Shown one piece after another: positions 35,270 to 42,789 of a DNA stretch of 64,000 nt (within the stretch, counting starts at the first letter, position 1; every line of letters starts with the position of its first letter). This stretch comes from CAG-826 sp964583155 (GTDB lineage Bacteria > Bacillota_I > Bacilli_A > RFN20 > CAG-826), in assembly GCA_964583155.1 (NCBI GenBank), contig CAZOUY010000003.1, forward strand, positions 88,395 through 152,394. The letters run 5' to 3'. The position numbers and the translations under genes were made by a program. The notes beneath the pieces are model-generated. The model ran no database searches. It worked only from the letters and a program-made list of their open reading frames with translations, and was not told the DNA's origin.

Positions 35270-35350
35270 CCATTGCGATAGGCATGGTGTGAACCTGGTC
35301 AGGACGGGAACGTAGCAGCCATAAGCATTCATCCTATGTGCGATGGTTTT
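35270..35350 (+). ncRNA. ffs: Signal recognition particle RNA (small bacterial type)
   Basis: The conserved domain IV appears as GTGTGAACCTGGTCAGGACG followed by GGAACGTAGCAGCCATAAG, the Ffh-binding hairpin with its GGAA-type tetraloop and symmetric loop. The ends CCATTGCGATAGG and CCTATGTGCGATGG pair to close the rod, and a T run (35347-35352) ends it. A TATAAT lies seven to eight bases upstream (35257-35262). At about 80 bases it is the short 4.5S-like form without an Alu domain, unlike B. subtilis scRNA. Confidence 0.93.
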
Positions 35351-35368
35351 TTAATAGGAAAAAAGATA

Positions 35369-35836
35369 ATGACAGAAATAGAATTTATGAAAGAGGCTTT
35401 AAAAGAAGCCAAAAAAGCTTATCGAAAAGGTGAAGTGCCGGTTGGATGTGTTATTGTTGAAGACGGAAAAATTATTTCCCGGGGGCATAATATGCGCGAA
35501 AGCAAAAATGACCCGACAGCGCATGCCGAAATTGTGGCAATTCGGAAAGCTACTAAGAAAAGACAATCATGGCGATTAGAAAATTGTGATATATACGTTA
35601 CAGTTGAGCCTTGCTCAATGTGTGCAGGGGCACTTTTATGGGCGAGGATTCGCACTATTTATTATGGCACTCAAGATCCTAAAGGGGGCGCGCTATGCTC
35701 CTCCTATAATTTGTTTGATGTTCCGGGCATCAACCATCATCCTCAGGTGTTTTCGGGAATATTGGCGGATGAAGCTTCGCAATTGATGACCTCCTTTTTT
35801 AAAGAAAGACGAAAAAGAATAGAAGTAAAAGAATAA
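35369..35836 (+). CDS. tadA: tRNA-specific adenosine deaminase
   Basis: Converts the wobble adenosine of tRNA-Arg(ACG) to inosine. Zinc and catalytic motifs are PTAHAEIVAIRKA (His, Glu) and VTVEPCSMCAGALLWARI (two Cys). 155 residues from the ATG at 35369. The longer in-frame start at 35336 is rejected since it lies within the SRP RNA stem. AGGAAA precedes the ATG. The gene directly follows the SRP RNA terminator with no clear promoter of its own, so it may depend on read-through. Confidence 0.95.
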   Translation: MTEIEFMKEALKEAKKAYRKGEVPVGCVIVEDGKIISRGHNMRESKNDPTAHAEIVAIRKATKKRQSWRLENCDIYVTVEPCSMCAGALLWARIRTIYYGTQDPKGGALCSSYNLFDVPGINHHPQVFSGILADEASQLMTSFFKERRKRIEVKE

Positions 35837-35861
35837 GAGCACAATAAGATAGGGTGATTTT

Positions 35862-36212
35862 ATGAAAAAACTCTATCAAATTTGTGCTATTTTTTCATTT
35901 TTAGTATTAATTTTCGGTATTTCCTCGATTTTGGTATTAACCATTGCTAGGCCGATGGAATATACGCAAATAAAGGTTGATTATGTCGAAGTTGAGCAAA
36001 TGACAATCGAAAGACGCGAAGATGATCGGAATCTCACTTTTTATTATAAAACGGAAGAGAATTTTTCTTTAGGTAAGGTGATCTCGATATCTTATTCCAT
36101 TTACGATGTTGAGCAAAGAGCCTTTGTATTTATCGTGGATACAATGCAGGCCTATATTCACGCCACCATTAATAGTGGCGGTTACGCTTCGGGAATCGTT
36201 ATTCCCAAATAG
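35862..36212 (+). CDS. Small membrane-anchored protein, unknown
   Basis: 116 residues. One hydrophobic N-terminal helix (about residues 5-29) acts as a membrane anchor or uncleaved signal. A soluble, beta-rich external part of about 85 residues follows, with mixed charge (YVEVEQMTIERREDDRN) and a Gly-rich end. I do not recognise a family. Ribosome site AGGGTGA. It lies 25 bases after tadA and is probably co-transcribed with it, though that says little about function. Confidence 0.6.
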   Translation: MKKLYQICAIFSFLVLIFGISSILVLTIARPMEYTQIKVDYVEVEQMTIERREDDRNLTFYYKTEENFSLGKVISISYSIYDVEQRAFVFIVDTMQAYIHATINSGGYASGIVIPK

Positions 36213-36301
36213 TCGGCTGAAACTTGTCTACTAGTTTTTCATCGTAATTTCAAATATTATTATGTATAATAATATTAAGTGACTACTTTGAGGTGACACA
36301 G

Positions 36302-38794
36302 ATGAAAAACAAGACAAAAAAGGAAAAAGTGACAAAAAAGAATCAGAGTAAATATTTTTTGACACGCTTTAAACCGGATATAAGTGTCGGACTTCTTTCA
36401 GAGCAGGTCGATTCTCGTGAACAAGATGGCCTCGTTAATCAATCGAAGCGTAATTACTCTAAGAGTTATCGTGAGATTTTTAAAGAGAATTTAGTAAGCT
36501 TATTTAACATCATCCTGATTGTTATTGCGATTTTATTGATATGGGTCAAAGAATATGGCTCGCTTTTATTTTTAGTTGTGTTATTTGCAAATGTCGCTAT
36601 TGGTATATATCAAGATATCAGAGCGAAAAAAACGATTGATCGTCTGCGGATTATTACCGCTCCGAATGCGGAAGTGATTCGAGATGCACATGAGACGACC
36701 ATTCCCTCAAATAAAATAGTTTTAGATGATATTTTAATTCTTTCCTCCGGCAAACAGATTTCCGCGGACGCTATAGTGCGTAGCGGATCGATTGAGGTTA
36801 ATGAATCTTTATTAACCGGAGAGGCTATTGCCGTGAAAAAGAAAGTAGGCGATTTGGTTTATGCCGGATCATATGTGACCTCCGGCACCGCCATTGTCCA
36901 AGTAGAAAAAGTCGGGGATGATAACTATGCTCAGCAATTGCAGCAAAAGGCCAAGGTTTTAAATAAACCCAAATCCGAATTATTGCGATCTTTAAATTTT
37001 ATTTTTCATATTATTAGCTTTATCATTATTCCTTTAGGCATCATCATGGCGGTCGGTAATTATATGCAATTAGCCGGATCTTCCATGACGAATTGGGAAA
37101 AGATCGTTTCCATTGTTTCCAATACTGCTGGCTCTCTAGTAGGAATGATTCCTTCGGGCATGTTTCTTTTGACATCGATGACTCTATATACCGGTGTTAT
37201 TCGTTTAGGCAAAAAAAGAACATCGGTGCAAGAGCTATATAGCATTGAAATGTTAGCGAGGGTAGACACCCTTTGTCTTGATAAAACCGGTACGATTACC
37301 GATGGGACAATGAGCGTTGAGGATGTTCTGGTGTTTGATGAATTTAAAAGCATTGATTTGGACACTATCATGGGCTCATATTTAAAGGCTGTTAACGATT
37401 CCAATCAAACAGCGATCGCTATGATGAAAAAATATCCGCTGAACTCTTCCTTACAGCCCTTAACGATTTTGCCCTTTTCTAGTGAGCGGAAATGCTCGGC
37501 TGTGACCTTTAAAAGCAAAGGAACTTTTGTTTTAGGAGCCCCGGAGTTTGTTTATAAAGGCAAGGATAAGGAAATTCAAAAAATAGTTCGTCAGTATGTC
37601 AGTCGGGGAATCCGCGTGCTTATGCTAGCGTATACTAAAGACAAAATCAAGGCTGATAGAATTCCATCCGAAACCGAACCGGTGTGTCTTTTTATTCTTC
37701 ATGATCGAATTCGAAAGGATGCTTACGATACAATTAATTGGTTTAGAAATAACGACGTTAATATAAAAATAATCTCCGGTGATAATCCCTTGGCGGTTTC
37801 CGAAATTGCGCGCCAAGTGGGAATTGAAACAGCGCATCAATACATTTCTTTAGAAGGCATGAGCGCTGAAGAGGTTGCTAATGTTGCGAATGACTATACC
37901 GTTTTCGGGAGAGTGACACCGGAGCAAAAAGCTATTTTGGTGGAATCATTAAGAAAGCATAATCGAACAGTCGCGATGATCGGCGATGGCGTGAATGATA
38001 TTTTATCTTTAAAAAAAGCCGATTGTTCTATTGCTATGGCGGCAGGATCAGAGGCTGCTCGTGATGTCGCTCATCTTGTGTTATTGGATTCCAATTTCAA
38101 TGTTTTGCCTGATGTTGTAGCGGAAGGTAGAAGAGCTATCAATAACCTACAAAACGTGTCCTCGTTGTTTTTAACAAAAACGATCTTCAGTATCTTCTTT
38201 TCAATTATTTGGGCTGTTGTTATGTTTGCCGATCGCTCTTCCAATAATATTTATCCGTTTAAAACTAACAATTTATATATTTGGGAATTGTTGGCTATTG
38301 GCGCCGCATCGTTCTTTATGGCTTTACAGCCGAACAATAAGATTATCAAGGGTGATTTCGTCAGCAATGTTATCCAAAGAGCGTTGCCGGGTGGCATAAT
38401 CATCACTTTAGCGGTTTCGACGTTCTTCATTTTTGAAGGATATAATCTCTTTGGAATGGGTAACCAAATTGCCGGACAAGCTCATTCCATCGATGCTATT
38501 ACATGTAGTTCTTTGGCTATGTACGTTATTGCTTTCTTGGTGTTATTAAGGATATGCCTACCCTTTAATAGATATCGAGGCATTGTATATTCATCGATTT
38601 TTATCCTTGCGATTGTCGTTATTATCCTGACAGAAACCGTTCCGGCGATTACCAAGCTTAATATTTTGAATATCTCTATTCATAGCTTATCATCGCAATC
38701 GGTGAAGGGTTTCTTTATCGTCATGATTCCGGCAATGCTGCTATATGCTTTATTAGATTTCGTAATGAAAAAATTAAAAATTCATCAAAAATAA
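36302..38794 (+). CDS. P-type cation ATPase, CtpE-like
   Basis: Membrane cation pump of about 830 residues. Motifs in order: phosphatase loop VNESLLTGEA (canonical TGES replaced by TGEA), phosphorylation site DKTGTITDG, and hinge MIGDGVNDILSLKKADC. Hydrophobic helices flank the catalytic core. Features such as LLTGEA and VVAEGRRAINNLQNVSSLFL fit the CtpE group, in which a mycobacterial member imports Ca2+; ion specificity here is inference. The N-terminus is lysine-rich. The start is the ATG at 36302 behind AGGTGA; a GTG at 36293 lies in that ribosome site. psuG follows 13 bases downstream. Confidence 0.88.
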   Translation: MKNKTKKEKVTKKNQSKYFLTRFKPDISVGLLSEQVDSREQDGLVNQSKRNYSKSYREIFKENLVSLFNIILIVIAILLIWVKEYGSLLFLVVLFANVAIGIYQDIRAKKTIDRLRIITAPNAEVIRDAHETTIPSNKIVLDDILILSSGKQISADAIVRSGSIEVNESLLTGEAIAVKKKVGDLVYAGSYVTSGTAIVQVEKVGDDNYAQQLQQKAKVLNKPKSELLRSLNFIFHIISFIIIPLGIIMAVGNYMQLAGSSMTNWEKIVSIVSNTAGSLVGMIPSGMFLLTSMTLYTGVIRLGKKRTSVQELYSIEMLARVDTLCLDKTGTITDGTMSVEDVLVFDEFKSIDLDTIMGSYLKAVNDSNQTAIAMMKKYPLNSSLQPLTILPFSSERKCSAVTFKSKGTFVLGAPEFVYKGKDKEIQKIVRQYVSRGIRVLMLAYTKDKIKADRIPSETEPVCLFILHDRIRKDAYDTINWFRNNDVNIKIISGDNPLAVSEIARQVGIETAHQYISLEGMSAEEVANVANDYTVFGRVTPEQKAILVESLRKHNRTVAMIGDGVNDILSLKKADCSIAMAAGSEAARDVAHLVLLDSNFNVLPDVVAEGRRAINNLQNVSSLFLTKTIFSIFFSIIWAVVMFADRSSNNIYPFKTNNLYIWELLAIGAASFFMALQPNNKIIKGDFVSNVIQRALPGGIIITLAVSTFFIFEGYNLFGMGNQIAGQAHSIDAITCSSLAMYVIAFLVLLRICLPFNRYRGIVYSSIFILAIVVIILTETVPAITKLNILNISIHSLSSQSVKGFFIVMIPAMLLYALLDFVMKKLKIHQK

Positions 38795-38807
38795 GGAGGT
38801 ACAAACA

Positions 38808-39722
38808 ATGAAAATTTCTGCAGAAGTTCGCGATGCTCTATTGCATCATCGTCCGGTGGTCGCGTTAGAATCCACGATTATTTCTCACGGTATGCCATAT
38901 CCGAAAAATGTTGAAACGGCCTTGAAGGTAGAGCAGGTTATTAGGGATGCGGGAGCCATTCCGGCGACGATCGGAATTATAGAAGGCGTTCCGGTCATTG
39001 GGATGTCTCACGCCGAAATAGAAGAATTTGGCCAAAGAAAAGGAATTGTTAAGGTTTCGCGAAGAGATCTACCGGTCGTTTATGCTAAAAAATTATGGGG
39101 CGCCACGACAGTAGCTACCACGATGATATTAGCTAAAAAGGCCGATATTGAGGTCTTTGTCACCGGTGGAATTGGCGGAGTTCATCGCCATGGCAATGAA
39201 ACCTTTGATATTTCTGCTGATCTTCAAGAATTAAACAGAACCGATGTTTCCGTTGTTTGTGCTGGGGCTAAAGCTATTTTGGATTTACCATTAACCCTAG
39301 AGTATTTAGAAACAATGGGAGTCCCGGTTTTAGGATATCAAACCGAAGAGTTACCGGCCTTTTTTACAAGAAGGAGCGGTTTAAAGGTCGATTATAGATT
39401 GGATACACCACTTGAAATCGCGAAGGTTATTAGAGCCAAAAGGAAATCGCATCTTAGTGGCGGCATTTTGATTACCAATCCGATTCCGGAAGAATACGCC
39501 ATGGATGAGAATATAATAAATTCCGCTATTGATCAGGCCTTAAAGGAAGCGGAAGAGCAAGGTGTTGTCGGTAAAGCGATTACGCCATTCTTATTACAAA
39601 GAATTACGGAAATTACCGGCGGAGCATCTCTGGAATCCAATATTCACCTTGTTTTGAATAATGCCAAGCTAGGTGCTAAGATTGCGATCGCTTTATGTGC
39701 TCTAAGGAGCCAATCGTTTTAA
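38808..39722 (+). CDS. psuG: Pseudouridine-5'-phosphate glycosidase
   Basis: Splits pseudouridine 5'-phosphate into uracil and ribose 5-phosphate. The whole 304-residue sequence is typical: ALESTIISHGMPYPKNVETA at the start, KLWGATTVATTMILA, then VFVTGGIGGVHRHGNETFDI and the C-terminal LLQRITEITGG with SLESNIHLVLNNA. Ribosome site AAGGAGG. No pseudouridine kinase (psuK) or transporter is adjacent, so the substrate must come from elsewhere. It lies between an ATPase gene and a TetR gene and may share their transcript. Confidence 0.95.
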   Translation: MKISAEVRDALLHHRPVVALESTIISHGMPYPKNVETALKVEQVIRDAGAIPATIGIIEGVPVIGMSHAEIEEFGQRKGIVKVSRRDLPVVYAKKLWGATTVATTMILAKKADIEVFVTGGIGGVHRHGNETFDISADLQELNRTDVSVVCAGAKAILDLPLTLEYLETMGVPVLGYQTEELPAFFTRRSGLKVDYRLDTPLEIAKVIRAKRKSHLSGGILITNPIPEEYAMDENIINSAIDQALKEAEEQGVVGKAITPFLLQRITEITGGASLESNIHLVLNNAKLGAKIAIALCALRSQSF

Positions 39723-39734
39723 GAGGAACGGACG

Positions 39735-40292
39735 ATGAAAACGGAAGAAAGATTAGGACAGGCCCTCAAGGAGTTAATGTCAAAAGAGCCATTGGATCAA
39801 ATTTCAGTCAAAAGATTATCGGAAATATGCCATATTAATCGGCAAACATTTTATTATCATTTCCGAGATATCTATGATCTTTTGACATGGATATTTTTAA
39901 ATGAAACATTAAAGGTTAAAGAAACGAGTGGAAATTATATCGATTCGGTCTACGCTTTTTTTGAATACATCGAAAATAATAAAGTTTTCGTTGAAAATGT
40001 CGTTTCTAGTGCCGGGCGCGATTTATTTATTGAATTCTTAGGCAATAATCTCCATACGTATTTCCTTAGAGCGTTATCTATTAAGGATACGGAAAATGTC
40101 CTCACTAATGAAGATAAAAGATTTGTGGCTCGCTTTTATTGTGCTGCTATTATTTATGTCTTTATTAATTGGATCGATCAAGGCATGAAGGATAAGAAGG
40201 AAGATTTAATATCTCGATTACAGATTATTAGTGATAATCAAATAGAAGAGTCCATTAATCGTTTTAAAAAAGCAAAGAAGGGACAAAAATGA
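39735..40292 (+). CDS. TetR-family regulator (DhaS-like)
   Basis: 185-residue regulator. The N-terminal HTH reads LDQISVKRLSEICHINRQTF then YYHFRDIYDLLTWIF; the C-terminal half resembles the TetR-like domain of DhaS/YbiH-type proteins. It overlaps the alcohol dehydrogenase gene by 4 bases (ATGA), so the pair is translationally coupled and the regulator probably responds to a metabolite linked to that enzyme or to psuG. Could be activator or repressor. Confidence 0.85.
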   Translation: MKTEERLGQALKELMSKEPLDQISVKRLSEICHINRQTFYYHFRDIYDLLTWIFLNETLKVKETSGNYIDSVYAFFEYIENNKVFVENVVSSAGRDLFIEFLGNNLHTYFLRALSIKDTENVLTNEDKRFVARFYCAAIIYVFINWIDQGMKDKKEDLISRLQIISDNQIEESINRFKKAKKGQK

Positions 40293-41467
40293 TTGATTTT
40301 ACTTTGCAGACCCCCACGACTTTAATTTTTGGAAAGCATCAAGAGGATAAAGTGGGGCAAGAGATTAAAAAAAGAAATGGGAAACGTGTCTTACTTGTTT
40401 ATGGCCAAAGATCCATTATCGTCTCCGGACTGTTGGATCGTGTTTGTCGCATTTTACTTCAAGAAGGCTTGACTTTCGTTTTATGGGGTGGCGTTGAGCC
40501 CAATCCCAAATTGGCTTTTGTCAAAAGCGCCATTCAAAAGGCTAAGGAAGAAAACATTGATTTTGTGTTGGCGATTGGAGGAGGGTCCGCGATCGATACG
40601 GCTAAATTAATTGCGACCGGCTTTTATTATGAGGGCGATCCATTTGATTTTAATGAAAAAAAGGCTGTTCCCCAAAAAGCATTGCCATTAGGCGTTATTT
40701 TGACTATCGCGGCGGCCGGAAGCGAAATGTCGGCTTCCTGTGTGATTACAAACGCGGAAACCAAAAAGAAAATGGGATTCAATTCCGATTTCAATCGGCC
40801 CTTGTTTGCCATTTTAAATCCTGAGATTACTTATTCTGTTTCTCCTTATCAAACAGCGTGCGGAATTGTCGATATTATGATGCATACCTTGGAAAGATTC
40901 TTTAATCCATCGCAGGATTTGGAATTGGCTGATGATATCGCTATCGGTCTTTTAAAATCCGTGATGAAAGCCGCGGCAGTGGTTATGAAAAATCCTCATT
41001 CCTATGAGGCGCGGGGTGCTTTGATGGTGGCGGGCGCCTATTCTCATAATGGACTTACAGGGATTGGCAAAAAAGTGTCAATGCCTGTTCATCAATTGGA
41101 GCATGCTTTAAGCGGATTATACGATTTTGTTGCCCACGGCGCCGGATTATCTGTTTTATTTCCGTGTTGGGCTATGGTATACTACGAGTATAGTCTTCCC
41201 AAGTTTGTGCGATTTGCCGATGAAGTTATGCAGGTTAAAGGAAAAACCGATAGCGAAACCGCTTATCTTGGAATCATCGCGATCCGAGAGTTTTTCCGCT
41301 CATTAGGGATGCCGATCACCTTTAAGGATTTAGGCATCGAGAATCCCGATATCGAAGGTTTGTTGGACCTATTATTCGATGGACGGACCTCAATTAATAG
41401 TGTTGGTACAGCTTTAGATCGCACACAGGCCAAGAGGATTTATGACCTCTGCCAAAAGGAGATTTAA
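40289..41467 (+). CDS. Iron-containing alcohol dehydrogenase (butanol dehydrogenase-like)
   Basis: Group III alcohol dehydrogenase of 392 residues, reducing aldehydes with NAD(P)H. The nucleotide loop is LAIGGGSAIDTAKLIATG near residue 92. Metal ligands appear in GIVDIMMHTLERFF (Asp, His) and in HQLEHALSGLYDFVAHGAGL (two His). It is closest to the BdhA/YugJ subgroup. It follows the TetR gene with a 4-base overlap. In a fermenter it would serve NAD(P) recycling; the aldehyde is unknown. Confidence 0.9.
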   Translation: MIDFTLQTPTTLIFGKHQEDKVGQEIKKRNGKRVLLVYGQRSIIVSGLLDRVCRILLQEGLTFVLWGGVEPNPKLAFVKSAIQKAKEENIDFVLAIGGGSAIDTAKLIATGFYYEGDPFDFNEKKAVPQKALPLGVILTIAAAGSEMSASCVITNAETKKKMGFNSDFNRPLFAILNPEITYSVSPYQTACGIVDIMMHTLERFFNPSQDLELADDIAIGLLKSVMKAAAVVMKNPHSYEARGALMVAGAYSHNGLTGIGKKVSMPVHQLEHALSGLYDFVAHGAGLSVLFPCWAMVYYEYSLPKFVRFADEVMQVKGKTDSETAYLGIIAIREFFRSLGMPITFKDLGIENPDIEGLLDLLFDGRTSINSVGTALDRTQAKRIYDLCQKEI

Positions 41468-41468
41468 T

Positions 41469-42566
41469 ATGAAAAAAGCAACGAATTTCAGTTTATTGGT
41501 TTACGTCATCTTTTTGATAGCTCTTTATTTTATAGGGACCTCGGTTTTAGCTCCCGCCAATAGCGTTCTAGGTAGTAAATCATTCTTATTTTTTATCATC
41601 GCGATTTTGATCGGCTTTATCATCTGTGTGATATTGATGGAAATCGGTCATATTATCGGAGCTTTAATTGGCGGATATCGCATTGTTTCGGTTTCGTTTA
41701 TGTGGCTTAACTTCCGTAAGGTGGATAATAAGTTAACCGTGAAATTATTACCATTTGATGGATTTACAGGTGAAACAAAAATTGCTCCGAAAAAAGAAAA
41801 AGCGAATCCTCTTCCTTTTTTCTGGGGTGGAACACTTTTATTATTGGTGGTGCTTATTTTAGGTATTTATCTGCCGGTTTTTATATTAGCCGATGAAACA
41901 GTGTATGTTTATTTAAAATACGGCTCCTATGTCGTTTCGATCATTGCTGGATTATTATTGGTTTATAACATTATTCCTTTGCCACTTGATACGAAAAATG
42001 ATGCAATTATGATGAAAAACGTGACCAAAGAGAATATTAAGGTATTTAATGAGCTATGCCTTTTAAAGGAATCGTTAATGAAAGGCGAAAGCTTTACGGA
42101 ATTAACACCCTTTTCCGAAACCGATTATTTGAAATCTCAATGGAATTATTATGTCTATCTCGCTAAAACCTATCAAGGCGAATATCAGCAGGCGGAAGCG
42201 ATTATCGATAGTCTTATTCAAGACTCCGATAAGCTATCCGAGGACGTATATCGTGAATTATCAGCGGCTAAAGTGTTTCTCATCATCATGGGAAAGAGCA
42301 TCGAAGACGCTAAAGAGTATTTTAAAGGCTTAAGCCAAGCGCAGCGAAAATTAATAAGCGATTATAATTCGGTGGAGGGAAGTCGCAATTACTTTGCCTT
42401 ATTGGCCTTAGTGATCGAGAGCAAAGACGATGCGGTGGCGATTTATAAAAAGTATCAGGCTAAGAAAAAACACATGGTCGAAACAGGAAGGCTATTTGAT
42501 GAAGAACAATTAATGGGTTTAGTGCTTAATAAAATTCATGAGCATCATCCTGATTGGACTTTCTAA
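41469..42566 (+). CDS. Membrane protein with degenerate M50-like motif
   Basis: 366-residue protein. Four or so hydrophobic segments fill the first 190 residues; the rest is soluble and helix-rich, resembling TPR-type repeats. In the second membrane segment LMEIGHIIGALIGGYRIVSV resembles the site-2 protease (M50) pattern HExxH, but the first His is Met (residues 57-61), so metal binding and proteolysis are doubtful. Starts at the ATG at 41469, one base after the dehydrogenase stop, with AAAGGAGA within that gene. Followed by a strong terminator. Function unknown; a pseudo-protease scaffold is a guess. Confidence 0.6.
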   Translation: MKKATNFSLLVYVIFLIALYFIGTSVLAPANSVLGSKSFLFFIIAILIGFIICVILMEIGHIIGALIGGYRIVSVSFMWLNFRKVDNKLTVKLLPFDGFTGETKIAPKKEKANPLPFFWGGTLLLLVVLILGIYLPVFILADETVYVYLKYGSYVVSIIAGLLLVYNIIPLPLDTKNDAIMMKNVTKENIKVFNELCLLKESLMKGESFTELTPFSETDYLKSQWNYYVYLAKTYQGEYQQAEAIIDSLIQDSDKLSEDVYRELSAAKVFLIIMGKSIEDAKEYFKGLSQAQRKLISDYNSVEGSRNYFALLALVIESKDDAVAIYKKYQAKKKHMVETGRLFDEEQLMGLVLNKIHEHHPDWTF

Positions 42567-42597
42567 AATCGCTAATCAAAGTAAAGAAGGAAACTAT

Positions 42598-42629
42598 AAC
42601 ACTCTTAGGATTCCCAAGAGTGTTTTTTT
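42598..42629 (+). terminator. Terminator after M50-like gene
   Basis: AACACTCTT and AAGAGTGTT pair around a nine-base loop, followed by seven T. It ends the TetR-dehydrogenase-membrane protein operon. Confidence 0.88.
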
Positions 42630-42789
42630 ATGTAATTTTATAAGGACATCAAAAGGGATTATTTAATAGGAGGGTCATTAAAATACTTTATTTTGCATTA
42701 TAAAAGTGATACTTCACATTGTCATGATAACGCCTTTTCTATCATAAATTGTAAGGAATTAATGATATGACAAATGAGAGGAATGCAAA

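Noticed and set aside
35336..35368. In-frame N-terminal extension of tadA
   Set aside because: It lies inside the 3' arm of the SRP RNA and its terminator and adds residues not found in TadA; the ATG at 35369 gives the normal family start.
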